Counted from the stretch's first letter, positions 43,896 to 54,724 are shown. The stretch is DNA of 64,000 nt from Actinomyces gerencseriae DSM 6844 (GCF_000429265.1 NZ_AUBN01000006.1:62001-126000), one strand, 5' to 3'. The notes: generated by a model not told the origin, from the sequence alone. A program made the numbers and translations.

Positions 43896-45287
43896 TCACT
43901 CGCGGGTCGAGGTCTCGAACAGGAGATTGATCTGCTCGTTGGCCCTGCTCAGCGCGGAGGCCGGAACCCGGTTGGAGTACACGTCCTCCATGGCGGGGGT
44001 CATGATCGCGGTGATATCCGCCCCGAAAAAGGACAGGGGGAAGAAGAACGTGCTTCTCCTCTCGACGTGCCCGGTGAAGGCCGAGGTCGACAGACCCGTC
44101 TCCTCGAGGACCTTGACGGCCTTATCAGTGGAGGAGGCCACGGCGGGGAAGACCACGCCGTAGGAGGCGACGATGTCCTGAGCCTCGGCGCTGCCCAGCC
44201 AGGTCACCCACGCGGCGGCGTTCTCGATGTTGTCGGACTGCTTGGCGACGGAGTCGGCCAGGCCGTTGAACATGGAGGCGCTCGTCCCATTCGGGCCGAT
44301 CGGGGTGGGGGTGATGCCCACGCTGATATCCAGCTTGGCGAAGGCGTTGAGCTTCCAGTCGCCCTGGCAGGTCAGGGCGATCGACCCCGAGCCGAGCATG
44401 GCGTCCGTGCTCGTGGTCGACGAGAAGGCGCCGTAGGGGTTCATGTAGCCCTTGTCGACCAGGCCGAAGTACCAGTCGATGACCCTCTGGAAGTCCGGGT
44501 CGTCGTACCGGTAGCGGGTTCCCCAGGTGGTCGTGTCCATGTAGGACCAGTCGCCGACGGTGGCGGCGAAGGGGCTCCACTGGGTCTGGCCGTCCCCGGC
44601 GCCGCCGTCCTGGATGCCGATGCCGTAGACCGCGATGTGGTCCTTGTCGAAGCCGGGCTCGTCCCCGCGCACGCCGTTGACATCGACGGTGAGTCGGGCC
44701 AGCGCCCTCTCGAAGGTCCCGCCGTCCTCGGGGTTCCACTCCAGGGAGGCCATGTCCCTGTCGGTCAGACCGGCCTCGGCGACCATGTCCTTGTTGTAGA
44801 ACATCGCCTCGGTGTCCCAGTCCTTGGGGCAGCCGTACTGATGACCGTCCTCGCCCTTCCACAGGTCGATGAGGCCCTCCTGGAAAGCGGACTCATCGAC
44901 GCCGGCCCAGGCGGCCTGCTCCTCCAGGGGCACCAGGACATCCAGATCGACGAACTGGGCGAACTTGGAGACGTGGTCGGCGAAGGCGTCGGGTCCGACG
45001 CCGGCGATGAATCCGGCGGTCAGCTTGGTCCAGTAGTCGTCCCAGGCGATCTGGGTGATGTTGACGTGAATGCCGGTGGCCTCCTCGAAGGCGTTCGCGC
45101 AAGCCTGGTACGCCGGCAGCTGGTCGGCGTCCCACAGCCAGTACTCCACGGCCCTGGAGGTCTGCGACGGCGCGGTCGTGCTGGAGGAGCACGCGGCCAG
45201 CGCGGCGCCGGCGGCGCCGATGCCCAGCGCCGCCAGGGCGCCGCGGCGGCTCATGGGGGTCTGTCGGAGAAGGTGCTTGTTCATCAT
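43896..45287 (-). CDS. ABC sugar-binding lipoprotein
   Basis: This 463-residue extracellular solute-binding protein (family 1, SBP_bac_1) has an N-terminal signal with twin Arg14-Arg15 followed by a hydrophobic stretch and the lipobox LAAC with Cys33. It is therefore lipid-anchored outside the membrane and may use the Tat route. The mature part contains FEEATGIHVNITQIAWDDYW, DTEAMFYNKD and ALTCQGDWKLNAF, typical for oligosaccharide binders. ATG 45287 is preferred to an overlapping GTG at 45299. It is the last gene after an alpha-galactosidase and two permeases, so raffinose, stachyose or melibiose is the expected ligand. Confidence 0.9.
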   Translation of the reverse strand: MMNKHLLRQTPMSRRGALAALGIGAAGAALAACSSSTTAPSQTSRAVEYWLWDADQLPAYQACANAFEEATGIHVNITQIAWDDYWTKLTAGFIAGVGPDAFADHVSKFAQFVDLDVLVPLEEQAAWAGVDESAFQEGLIDLWKGEDGHQYGCPKDWDTEAMFYNKDMVAEAGLTDRDMASLEWNPEDGGTFERALARLTVDVNGVRGDEPGFDKDHIAVYGIGIQDGGAGDGQTQWSPFAATVGDWSYMDTTTWGTRYRYDDPDFQRVIDWYFGLVDKGYMNPYGAFSSTTSTDAMLGSGSIALTCQGDWKLNAFAKLDISVGITPTPIGPNGTSASMFNGLADSVAKQSDNIENAAAWVTWLGSAEAQDIVASYGVVFPAVASSTDKAVKVLEETGLSTSAFTGHVERRSTFFFPLSFFGADITAIMTPAMEDVYSNRVPASALSRANEQINLLFETSTRE

Positions 45288-45295
45288 CGTGAGCC

Positions 45296-46258
45296 TCACT
45301 TGATCCCGGTGAAACCGATGGAGTTGACGATGCGCTTGGCCGAGACCATGAAGAGCAGGAGCATGGGCAGGGCGGCGACGAGGGTGGCGGCCATGAGCCC
45401 GGACCAGTCGGGGCCGGACGACGGCGTCTGGGACTTGAAGACCGCCAGGGCCACGGTGAGCACCCGTGAGGAGTCCGTGTAGGAGACCATGAGCGGCCAG
45501 AAGTAGTCGTTCCAGGCGGTGATGTAGGTCAGGATCGCCAGGGTGGTGACCGGGGCCTTGGCCATGGGCAGGATGAGCTGGAAGAAGACGCGCGCCTTGC
45601 TGGCCCCGTCCAGCAGAGCGGCCTCCTCGAGTTCGCGCGGGATGTTCATGAAGAACTGGCGCAGGAAGAAGACCGCGAAGGGCGTCATGAGCATGGTCGG
45701 CAGGGCGACGCCCATCAGGTTGTCCACCAGGCCCAGCTGCTTGACCAGGACGAAGTTGGGCAGCAGGGTGAAGATGCTCGGCACCATGAGGGAGCCCAGG
45801 AAGACTCCGAAGACGGCGTCCCGTCCCCGCCAGCGCAGGCGGGAGAAGGAGTAGGCGGCCATGGCGCAGAAGAAGACCTGGCCGGCCGTGACCAGGGTGG
45901 CCACGATGATGGAGTTGCGCAAGTAGAGCCAGAAGCTCATGGCGGCCCCGGCGCCGCCGTCGGCGATACTGTCCTCGACGGACTGCAGCCCGAAGACGCG
46001 CTCGAAGCCGCGCAGGTTGACGTCCACGGGCAGGAGGGAGGCCGGGTGATCGGACAGTCCCGCGTTGGAGGACAGTGCGGTGCGAAGCACCCAGTAGAAG
46101 GGCAGGAGGGTCACCAGGATGATGAGGATCATGGCGGTCCAGGCCAGGATCCTGCCCACGGTGGGACGGCGTCCGGGCCGCTGGGAACCGGAGGCCGGCG
46201 CGGCAGCAGCTGTCGCAGTCGTCGTCGAGGTCGTGGCGGTTGCGCTCGTCGTGCTCAT
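45296..46258 (-). CDS. ABC sugar permease, MalG type
   Basis: This 320-residue inner-membrane subunit has a Thr/Ala-rich N-terminal tail of about 30 residues, six predicted helices and the EAA loop ELEEAALLDGASKARVFFQLILP that docks on the ATPase. It ends with the common KRIVNSIGFTGIK tail. ATG 46258 follows GGAGAATCACC. It lies 11 bp after the MalF-type gene. No ATPase gene is in the operon; a shared MsmK-type ATPase elsewhere is usual for such importers. Confidence 0.9.
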   Translation of the reverse strand: MSTTSATATTSTTTATAAAAPASGSQRPGRRPTVGRILAWTAMILIILVTLLPFYWVLRTALSSNAGLSDHPASLLPVDVNLRGFERVFGLQSVEDSIADGGAGAAMSFWLYLRNSIIVATLVTAGQVFFCAMAAYSFSRLRWRGRDAVFGVFLGSLMVPSIFTLLPNFVLVKQLGLVDNLMGVALPTMLMTPFAVFFLRQFFMNIPRELEEAALLDGASKARVFFQLILPMAKAPVTTLAILTYITAWNDYFWPLMVSYTDSSRVLTVALAVFKSQTPSSGPDWSGLMAATLVAALPMLLLFMVSAKRIVNSIGFTGIK

Positions 46259-46269
46259 GGTGATTCTCC

Positions 46270-47169
46270 TCAGTCCAGATCCGTCTCGCCGGCCCGCATG
46301 AGCCGGTACTGCACAGCGGTGATGGCCGCCAGGATGATGAGCAGTCCCACGGCGATGGCCGAGGCGTAGCCGAACTGGAAGCGGCCGAATGCCAGGTCGT
46401 AGATGTAGTACTGGAGCACCCGGGTGGCGTTGACGGGACCGCCCTGAGTGGTCACCGAGACGGTGTCGAAGACCTGGAAGGAGCCGATCATCGTCATGAT
46501 GAGGACCAGCGCGAGGATCGGGCGCAGCAGGGGGATGGTGATCCGCCAGAACATGGTCCACTCGCTGGCGCCGTCGATCTTGCCGGCCTCGTAGACCGTG
46601 TTCGGAATGGCCTGGAGCCCGGCGAAGATGAGCAGGGCGGTGTAGCCCATGTGCCGCCACACGTTGATGAGCGCGATGGTGGGGATCGCCAGGGTCGAGG
46701 AGAAGAAGTTGACCGACTCGCCGGTGAGGGCCTCGATCACCTGGTTGGACACCCCGAGGGTGGCGTCCAGGAGCCACAGCCACAGCATGGCGACGACCAC
46801 GTTCGATACCAGGTAGGGGGTCAGCACGATCGAGCGCACGAAGGTGGACTAGGTGAGCCTCTGCATGAGGACCGCGATGGCCAGGGCGAGAAGCGTCTGC
46901 AGCCCGATATTGATGACGACGTACTCCAGAGTCACTCGGACGGCGTTCCAGAAGGTGTCGTCCCGGACCATGCGCTTGTAGTTGTCGATGCCGGTGAAGG
47001 TCTCGGGGGTGAGCAGGTTGTACTCGGTGAAGGACAGGTAGATGCCGCGTACGAGCGGCCAGATGTAGAAGGCGACGAGGCCGATCGTCGCGGGCAGGAT
47101 GAAGGCCGGGCCGAGTATCCGGTCGTCCTTCGGTCGCCGGCGTGGAGCCGCCGGAGTGAATGCGGACAT
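46270..47169 (-). pseudogene. ABC sugar permease, MalF type, interrupted by an in-frame amber codon
   Basis: From ATG 47169 the frame encodes MSAFTPAAPRRRPKDD, helix 1 (FILPATIGLVAFYIWPLV) and on to LMQRLT, then stops at TAG (46849-46851, codon 107). The same frame continues without gap as STFVRSIVLTPYLVSNVVV through the EAA loop (YEAGKIDGASEWTMFWRITIP) to a normal end at 46270. Read through, the product would be 299 residues with six helices, the usual size. Both sides are well conserved, so the change is recent, an artefact, or read through. A GTG at 46839 could restart translation but would give only the C-terminal half. Confidence 0.8.
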
Positions 47170-47328
47170 CTGTGGTGTGTCTCCTTCGTCATTGATGGAG
47201 GTGCGGGTGGATGGGTCGGCAGGAGCGCCGGAGGGGTGTTCGAGAGGAGCGCCGAGCCGGGACGGGCGACGCGAGGGCGAGGAGCGGGGCGGGAGCCGCT
47301 GCGGACGGCTCGATGCCATCGGGGCGGA

Positions 47329-49590
47329 TCAGGCCGTGCCGACCGCGGTGACGCGCACGAGCAGCAGGTGGTCGGGATGGATGACCGGCAGGCTGAGCCC
47401 GGTGGTCGTCAGGTACGAGCCGGGCAGGGTGATGCCCTCGGGCCGGATCCAGTCGGCCGAGTACCGGAGGCCCTCGTAGGCGGGAACCGCGAGACGCACG
47501 CGATAGGTGCGCTCGGGGTCCAGGCCGGGCAGCGGTCGGGGCGCCCCGGGCCAGGTCGTGGCCTGGGCGAGGGCCGTGAGCTGGTAGAGCGAGTCTCCCC
47601 GATCGGGGGCGACGACGCCCTGGATGCGCACGGCGTCGTCCTCGTCGACATCGGCGTGCACGACCTCGCCGGTGTGCAGCAGGGAGCGCAGCTCCTTGTG
47701 GAGGGCGATGAGGGCGGCCAGGGCGCTCTTGTCCTCCTCGGTGGCCGACAGCAGGTCCCACTCGACTCCCATGTGGCCCCACAGAGCCTGACCCGCGCGG
47801 AAGGACAGGCCGAGGTTGCGCAGGGTCGTGTGATCGCGGCCGGAGCCGACGTGGGTGCCGACCAGCTCGGGCGGCAGCAGCATCATGGTGGCGCGGTTGA
47901 TGTCCGCACGGTCGTGGGCGTCGTTGCAGTCCGAGGTCCACACGCGCTGGACCCGTTCCATGATCCCCAGGTCGATGCGCCCGCCGCCGCCGCAGCACGA
48001 CTCGATCTCCAGATCCGGGAATCGCTCGTGCAGGGCGTCCAGGAGCCGGTAGAGGGCGAGGGTCTGATCGTGGACGGCCGGCGCCCCGTAGCGCGTGCCC
48101 GCCTCGGGGCTGACCGCCATATGCCCGGCGGCCAGGACCGTGGAGTTGTGGTCCCACTTGATGTAGGCGATGTCCAGAGCCTCGACGAGGGCGGCGACGG
48201 AGCCGTACAGGTAGTCCCACGCTCCCGGCGCTGTGAGGTCGAGGACCCTCTGACCCCGGTGCTCGACCGCCCCACCGGCGCCGTCGGACAGGATCCAGTC
48301 GGGGTGGGCGCGGGCGAGCTCGGAGTCGCGGTTGATCATCTCCGGCTCGAACCACAGGCCCAGCTCCATGCCCAGGCCGCGCACGTGCTCGGCCAGCGGT
48401 TCCAGGCCGGCGGGCCAGGCCTCGGGCGAGACCCACCAGTCGCCCAGACCCGAGGTGTCGTCGCGCCGGGAGCCGAACCAGCCGTCGTCGATGACGAAGC
48501 GCTCGACGCCGATCCCGGCGGCCTCGTCGGCCAGCGTCGCGAGGGTGCCCGGGTCGTGGTTGAAGTAGACGGCCTCCCACACGTTGAGCAGCACCGGCCG
48601 TGGCCTCGAGGGGTGGGAGGGCAGGGCGCGCAGATGCGCGTGGGAGCGGGAGGCCAGGGCGTCCAGGCCCTCCCCCCAGGAGCCGACGAGCCACGGCGTG
48701 GTGTAGGACCGGCCGGGCGTCAGGACCACCTCGCCGGGGTGGAGAGCCTCGCCCGCGCCCAGGAGCCGATAGCCCTGGGGCGGGTGAGCGGCCAAGGCAC
48801 GGGTGTTGCCGGACCATGCCGGGTGCACGCCGTGGACACGACCGCGGCGCCAGCCGAAACCGGGGGTTCCCGCGATGAGCCAGGTGGCGGCGTCGTGCCC
48901 CGGACGCCCCTCCCAGGCCTCGCGCACCCTGGCGCCCGGGGCGAAGGGAGTGCGCACGAGACGGCGCTCGAAGCCGTGGTGGCCGGTCATGTCGAGCAGT
49001 TCGGTGGCCTCGGAGGGCACCGGCAGCAGCGGAGTGACCTCGTCCACCTCCAGCGGAGACGCACCGGCCCCGGCGGCATCGGTCACTCGTGCGCGCAGCC
49101 TCACCAGCCCGCTGGGCTCCAGGCGGATCTCGGTGAGAACCTCGATGCCGTGGACGGCGTCGGTGCCGCGCGAGACGACGACATCGGCCTCACCGCCCGG
49201 GCCCGTCTCCGCGGTCACCTCATGGAAGACCTCGCTGATGTGGGCGGAGAAGGCTGAGCCGTCCTGGCGGTGGACCAGGAGCGCGGGGCGGGCGGACCAG
49301 CCCAGGTGGGGCAGGGGCAGGACCGGCAGGTCGGGAGTGGTCCACGTCCGGTTCGCACCGGTCGTCATCCTCTGAGCGGCCCTCAGATCGCTCAGGACGG
49401 CGTCGCCGAGACTGTCGAGATCGCCGAGGTCGCAGCCCCAGTGGCGCACCACCGGGAAGCGATCGGCCATGAGGTCGAGGACCAGGGAGGTGCCGCCCCG
49501 ACGCAGATGGCGGAGCGGAGCCGTCATCGTACCGGCCGCGGCGGCGGCAGTGTCGGTGACGGTAGCAGGGGCGGTGTGCGAGTCGGTCAT
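47329..49590 (-). CDS. Alpha-galactosidase, GH36
   Basis: This 753-residue cytoplasmic glycosidase (no signal peptide) removes alpha-1,6-galactose from melibiose, raffinose and stachyose. The N-terminal beta-supersandwich is followed by the catalytic barrel (about 330-660). Nucleophile Asp lies in IKWDHNS (about residue 478) and the acid/base Asp in TSDCND (about 553). NVWEAVYFNHD, VIDDGWFG, LWFEPEMI and ESCCGGGGR are further GH36 motifs. It opens the operon with the sugar importer; the next gene starts 160 bp later. The start ATG follows GGAGCTCC. Confidence 0.93.
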   Translation of the reverse strand: MTDSHTAPATVTDTAAAAAGTMTAPLRHLRRGGTSLVLDLMADRFPVVRHWGCDLGDLDSLGDAVLSDLRAAQRMTTGANRTWTTPDLPVLPLPHLGWSARPALLVHRQDGSAFSAHISEVFHEVTAETGPGGEADVVVSRGTDAVHGIEVLTEIRLEPSGLVRLRARVTDAAGAGASPLEVDEVTPLLPVPSEATELLDMTGHHGFERRLVRTPFAPGARVREAWEGRPGHDAATWLIAGTPGFGWRRGRVHGVHPAWSGNTRALAAHPPQGYRLLGAGEALHPGEVVLTPGRSYTTPWLVGSWGEGLDALASRSHAHLRALPSHPSRPRPVLLNVWEAVYFNHDPGTLATLADEAAGIGVERFVIDDGWFGSRRDDTSGLGDWWVSPEAWPAGLEPLAEHVRGLGMELGLWFEPEMINRDSELARAHPDWILSDGAGGAVEHRGQRVLDLTAPGAWDYLYGSVAALVEALDIAYIKWDHNSTVLAAGHMAVSPEAGTRYGAPAVHDQTLALYRLLDALHERFPDLEIESCCGGGGRIDLGIMERVQRVWTSDCNDAHDRADINRATMMLLPPELVGTHVGSGRDHTTLRNLGLSFRAGQALWGHMGVEWDLLSATEEDKSALAALIALHKELRSLLHTGEVVHADVDEDDAVRIQGVVAPDRGDSLYQLTALAQATTWPGAPRPLPGLDPERTYRVRLAVPAYEGLRYSADWIRPEGITLPGSYLTTTGLSLPVIHPDHLLLVRVTAVGTA

Positions 49591-49703
49591 GGAGCTCCTC
49601 CGTGAGCATCGGTCGCGTCCGGATCGGGGCGTCCCGGACGTGTCGCCGCGGGCCGCCGCAGTGCTCGCAGCGACCCGCGGCGGTGGGCTCGGAAGGAATC
49701 CTA

Positions 49704-49727
49704 CACTATTTTTTATAGCAAAAAAAG
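49704..49727 (-). promoter_or_regulatory. AT-rich promoter/operator region of the alpha-galactosidase operon
   Basis: A 24-bp stretch almost free of G and C contains the palindrome CTAT-TTTTT-ATAG (49706-49718) and a run of seven A. It lies about 115 bp before the alpha-galactosidase ATG, in DNA otherwise around 70% GC. It may be a promoter UP-like region or operator, or the U-run of a terminator for the upstream guaB3-type gene read on the same strand. Confidence 0.45.
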
Positions 49728-49756
49728 GTCGCCCGACTCGCTCCTCGGCCCGGACC

Positions 49757-50881
49757 TCAACTCGGGTCGTAGGGGGCCAGGACGACCTGGACCCTCTGGA
49801 GCTCCTTGACGTCGCCGTACCCGGTGGTGGCCAGGGTGCGGCGCAGCGCCCCCATCATGTTGAGAGTGCCGTCGGCGCGGTCGGAGGGGCCGTTGAGGAT
49901 CTCGTCCATGGTGCCGACGGTGCCGACGAAGCTGCGATAACCGCGCGGCAGGCGCTCGTGGCGGGCCTCGGCGCCCCAGTGATAGCCCTCTCCGGGGGCC
50001 TCGGCCGCGCGGGCGAGAGCGGCGCCGAGCATGACGGCGTCGGCCCCGCAGGCGATCGCCTTGACGACATCGCCGGAGTTGCCCACCGAGCCGTCGGCGA
50101 TGACGTGGACGTAGCGGCCGCCGGACTCGTCGAGGTAGTCGCGCCGGGCGGCGGCGACGTCGGCGACGGCGGTGGCCATGGGCATGTGCAGGCCCAGTAC
50201 CTGCCGCACGGAGGAGGAGGCGCCCCCGCCCTGGCCGACGAGCACGCCGGCGGCACCGGTGCGCATGAGGTGGAGGGCGGCGGTGTAGGTGGTGGCCCCG
50301 CCGACGACGACGGGCACGTCGAGCTCGTAGATGAAGCGCCTGAGATCGAGGGGCTCGGAATTGCCCGAGACGTGCTCGGCGGAGACCACCGAGCCGCGGA
50401 TGACGAGCAGGTCGACGCCGGCCTCCACGGCGGTGCGCCAGTGCCTCCGGGTCTGGGCGGGGCTGAGCCGTCCGGCGACGACGACGCCCGCCTGACCGAT
50501 CCGGGCCAGGCGGGCGGCGATGAGCTCGGGGCGCACCGGGGCCCGGTAGACCTCCTGGAGGACGCGAGTGGCGTCCTCGGGAGCGGCGGCGCGGATGCGC
50601 TCCAGGGCCTCCGCGGGGTCCTCGTAGCGGGTCCACAGGCCCTCCAGGTCGAGCACGCCGATGCCGCCGAGTCGGCCGACGAGGATCGCCGTGTCGGGGC
50701 TCATCACCGAGTCCATGGGCGACGCCATGACGGGCAGATCGACGTGGTAGGCGTCGAGCTGCCAGCCCACGCGGACGTCGCGGACGTCCCGAGTGCGGCG
50801 AGCGGGGACGAGCGCGATGTCGTCGAAGGAGTAGGCGCGACGCGCCCGCTTGGAACGCCCGATCTCGATCTCTGAGGTCAT
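49757..50881 (-). CDS. guaB3: GuaB3-family IMP dehydrogenase-related protein
   Basis: This 374-residue TIM-barrel protein is homologous to IMP dehydrogenase: YSFDDIALVPARRTRD, MASPMDSVMSP, VIADGSVGNSGDVVKAIACGADAVMLG. It lacks CBS domains and the catalytic loop Cys: where IMPDH has GPGSICTT, this has GQGGGASSS. That is the pattern of the actinobacterial GuaB3 subgroup. Some cyanobacterial GuaB3 proteins have been reported to act as GMP reductases, but activity here is unknown because the loop Cys is absent. ATG 50881 lies at the end of a longer non-coding open frame. Confidence 0.88.
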   Translation of the reverse strand: MTSEIEIGRSKRARRAYSFDDIALVPARRTRDVRDVRVGWQLDAYHVDLPVMASPMDSVMSPDTAILVGRLGGIGVLDLEGLWTRYEDPAEALERIRAAAPEDATRVLQEVYRAPVRPELIAARLARIGQAGVVVAGRLSPAQTRRHWRTAVEAGVDLLVIRGSVVSAEHVSGNSEPLDLRRFIYELDVPVVVGGATTYTAALHLMRTGAAGVLVGQGGGASSSVRQVLGLHMPMATAVADVAAARRDYLDESGGRYVHVIADGSVGNSGDVVKAIACGADAVMLGAALARAAEAPGEGYHWGAEARHERLPRGYRSFVGTVGTMDEILNGPSDRADGTLNMMGALRRTLATTGYGDVKELQRVQVVLAPYDPS

Positions 50882-51104
50882 GGCCCGATCGTAGTGCGCC
50901 CGGCGCAGCGCCGAGGAGGCGCCGGGCACGGGCATGATCGCGATACGGCCACCGGAGCGCCCCCGGCCCTGCGGAGCCGTGCCGACCGGCACGCGCGCAC
51001 GAGGACCGCCGCGACGGAGACCGCCCGAACCGTCAACCGCCACCGGGGCGCCGGCGTCCCACCGGATCCGGATACGTGTCGGGGGGCGGTGGCACACTCG
51101 GGTC

Positions 51105-51896
51105 ATGAGCTCCTCCGCATCACCTCATCCGGCGGCGCAGTCCCGGGCGCCCCTTCCGCACATCCCCTCGTCGTCGTGGGTCCGGGGCCCTCTGCTCGGC
51201 TTCGACACCGAGACCACGGGCGTGAACCCTCGCAGCGACCGGCTCGTGACCGCGGCCCTCGTGACGCGCGGACCGCTCGCCGCCGACGGCACGCGCTCGC
51301 AGCAGGTGCGGACCTGGCTGGCCGACCCCGGGGTGAGGATTCCCGCCGGTGCGGCAGCGGTGCACGGCATCACCACCGAGCGCGCCCGCGCAGAGGGGCG
51401 GCCGGCGGACGATGTGCTCGATGCGGTGGCGACCGCGTTGGCCACCGCCATGGGTGCGGGCACGCCGGTCGTGGTGTTCAACGGCTCCTTCGACCTCGCC
51501 CTCGTGGAGACCGAGCTGGCTCGGCACGCCCTGCCCACTGTGCGCGAGCGCCTGGGCCGCGATCTGGGCCCCGTGCTCGACCCGCTCGTGCTGGACCGCC
51601 GGGTCGACCGCTACCGCAGGGGCAAGCGCCGCCTGGGGGACCTGTGCGAGGTCTACGGCGTGAGCGCGGCGGAGTCCCTGCACACGGCCGAGGTGGACGT
51701 CATCGCGACCCTGGATGTCCTGGAGGCCATGGTGCAGGCCTACCCCGAATTGGCCAGGTTGAGCCGCGACGAGCTCATCCCCTACCAGGCCGACGCCCAC
51801 CGCCAGTGGGCCGAGTCCTTCAACGCGTGGCTGGCGAGGAAGAACCCCGAGCGCCCGGGAGCCGAGCTCGGCTGGCCCCTGCCCATCGGCGTGTGA
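51105..51896 (+). CDS. DnaQ-like 3'-5' exonuclease (DEDD family)
   Basis: This 263-residue protein has exonuclease motif I FDTETTGVNP, motif II VFNGSFDLALVETEL, and motif III HTAEVDVIATLDVL, giving the Asp-Glu-Asp-Asp metal site with His. It resembles the epsilon-type exonuclease domain of DNA polymerase III but has a C-terminal extension (HRQWAESFNAWLARKNPE) seen in stand-alone actinobacterial exonucleases. ATG 51105 is chosen because the upstream open frame is Arg/Pro-rich filler. It is convergent with guaB, 21 bp away. Confidence 0.88.
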   Translation: MSSSASPHPAAQSRAPLPHIPSSSWVRGPLLGFDTETTGVNPRSDRLVTAALVTRGPLAADGTRSQQVRTWLADPGVRIPAGAAAVHGITTERARAEGRPADDVLDAVATALATAMGAGTPVVVFNGSFDLALVETELARHALPTVRERLGRDLGPVLDPLVLDRRVDRYRRGKRRLGDLCEVYGVSAAESLHTAEVDVIATLDVLEAMVQAYPELARLSRDELIPYQADAHRQWAESFNAWLARKNPERPGAELGWPLPIGV

Positions 51897-51917
51897 GCGA
51901 GTCGGGATCCCCCGCGC

Positions 51918-53647
<1,730 letters not shown>

Positions 53648-53654
53648 GTTGTAG

Positions 53655-53694
53655 CGGACACAACGTGTCCGAGCGCTATTCGTGCACTCGCACG
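53655..53694 (+). promoter_or_regulatory. Two tandem hairpins in the whiB leader
   Basis: CGGACAC-AAC-GTGTCCG (53655-53671, perfect 7-bp arms) and CGTGC-ACTC-GCACG (53681-53694) lie directly before the GAGGAAGGGG ribosome site. The first could also be an operator. As RNA, the second would sit against the ribosome site and could modulate translation. Confidence 0.5.
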
Positions 53695-53707
53695 AGGAAG
53701 GGGCGTG

Positions 53708-54010
53708 ATGGCAGGAAATGCTCGCCTCCCCAAACCCATCACGACGCTGTGGGAGTGGCAGTACCAGGGCGCCTGCATCGGTATGGACTCCATGCGGTTC
53801 TTCCATCCCGAGGGCGAGCGCGGCAGTTCGCGCCGAAAGCGCGACGATGACGCCAAGGCCGTGTGCCGCACCTGCCCCGTCATCATCGACTGCCGCAACC
53901 ACGCCCTGGCCACTCATGAGCCCTACGGCGTCTGGGGCGGGATGACCGAGGAGGAGCGCCGCGCCTGGATCGACCGGGAGGAGAACGGACGCGGCACTCC
54001 AGTCGCCTGA
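53708..54010 (+). CDS. WhiB-family iron-sulfur transcription factor (WhiD/WhiB3-like)
   Basis: This 100-residue Wbl protein has four cluster-binding cysteines at 23, 53, 56 and 62 (C-X29-C-X2-C-X5-C) and the GVWGG turn. Closest remembered pattern is WhiD of Streptomyces and WhiB3 of mycobacteria (WEWQ, ACIGMDSMRFFHPEGERG). Such proteins hold a [4Fe-4S] cluster, sense oxygen, NO or redox state, and act with the principal sigma factor. ATG 53708 follows GAGGAAGGGGCGTG; an adjacent GTG at 53705 is less likely. It is divergent from guaB. Confidence 0.92.
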   Translation: MAGNARLPKPITTLWEWQYQGACIGMDSMRFFHPEGERGSSRRKRDDDAKAVCRTCPVIIDCRNHALATHEPYGVWGGMTEEERRAWIDREENGRGTPVA

Positions 54011-54152
54011 GGCCTCGGAGCACGCACGGCCCCTCGCGCAGCACGGTCTCCCCTTCGCCCGCCGGGCGCCATCGCCTCTGGACGACGAAGGTCGGCCGTG
54101 TTCCGTCGTGGCTCCATCGTGCCTTCAAGGGCCATCGAGGCAATCATCAGGA

Positions 54153-54189
54153 GGCTCCCGGCCACCCGGTATCCGGGCGGCCGGGAGCC
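54153..54189. terminator. Hairpin between convergent whiB and groES, stem 1
   Basis: GGCTCCCGGCC pairs with GGCCGGGAGCC, and a smaller CCCGG/CCGGG stem is nested inside. It lies 143 bp after the whiB stop. Confidence 0.65.
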
Positions 54190-54196
54190 GAGACGA

Positions 54197-54230
54197 AGGG
54201 GCGGTGCCGCCTGCCGGCGGCACCGCCCCT
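54197..54230. terminator. Hairpin between convergent whiB and groES, stem 2
   Basis: AGGGGCGGTGCCGCC forms a 15-bp perfect stem with GGCGGCACCGCCCCT around a TGCC loop, 55 bp beyond the groES stop. With stem 1 it is a strong bidirectional stop signal. It also shows that no groEL gene follows groES. Confidence 0.8.
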
Positions 54231-54284
54231 TGTCCTGCTAGCGGGAGCGATCGGATCGCACGCGAGTACGATCCGGATCCCGGC

Positions 54285-54581
54285 TCACTTGGCGACGACG
54301 GCGAGGACGTCGCGCGCGGAGAGAATGAGGTAGTCCTCGCCCGCGTACGTGACCTCGGTGCCGCCGTACTTGGAGTAGATGACGAGGTCGCCCTCGGCGA
54401 CATCGACCGGGACGCGCTTACCGGAGTCGTCGATGCGGCCGGGGCCCACGGCCACGACCTTGCCCTCCTGCGGCTTCTCCTTGGCGGTGTCCGGAATGAC
54501 CAGGCCCGATGCGGTGGTCTGCTCGGCCTCGACCGTCTGCACGACGATCCGGTCCTCGAGCGGCTTGATGGAGACCGACAT
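54285..54581 (-). CDS. groS: Co-chaperonin GroES
   Basis: This 98-residue subunit of the heptameric lid of GroEL has the standard GroES motifs: [11 protein letters not shown] at the N-terminus, the mobile loop ([14 protein letters not shown]), [27 protein letters not shown] and [16 protein letters not shown] 54581 follows GAAGGGGAGGACG. It is monocistronic: terminators follow and no groEL is adjacent, so the chaperonin is elsewhere. A CIRCE element overlaps the -35 of its promoter, so it is under HrcA heat-shock control. Confidence 0.96.
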   Translation of the reverse strand: MSVSIKPLEDRIVVQTVEAEQTTASGLVIPDTAKEKPQEGKVVAVGPGRIDDSGKRVPVDVAEGDLVIYSKYGGTEVTYAGEDYLILSARDVLAVVAK

Positions 54582-54724
54582 GTCGTCCTCCCCTTCTTCG
54601 CTTCTTTGGTATGCGGATGGTGTCTGAATCCGCGTCCTGGCGGTGCCGGTCCGCCGTCGCGGGGGTCGGCCCGTCAGCGCCGGGGCGCGTGCCGCGGGGC
54701 GGATGCGCTCCGCGTCTGACGAGG

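Noticed and set aside
46270-46839. Separate short permease gene starting at GTG 46839
   Set aside because: It would encode only the C-terminal helices, has no ribosome site, and is in the same frame as the upstream part, so one interrupted gene explains the data better.
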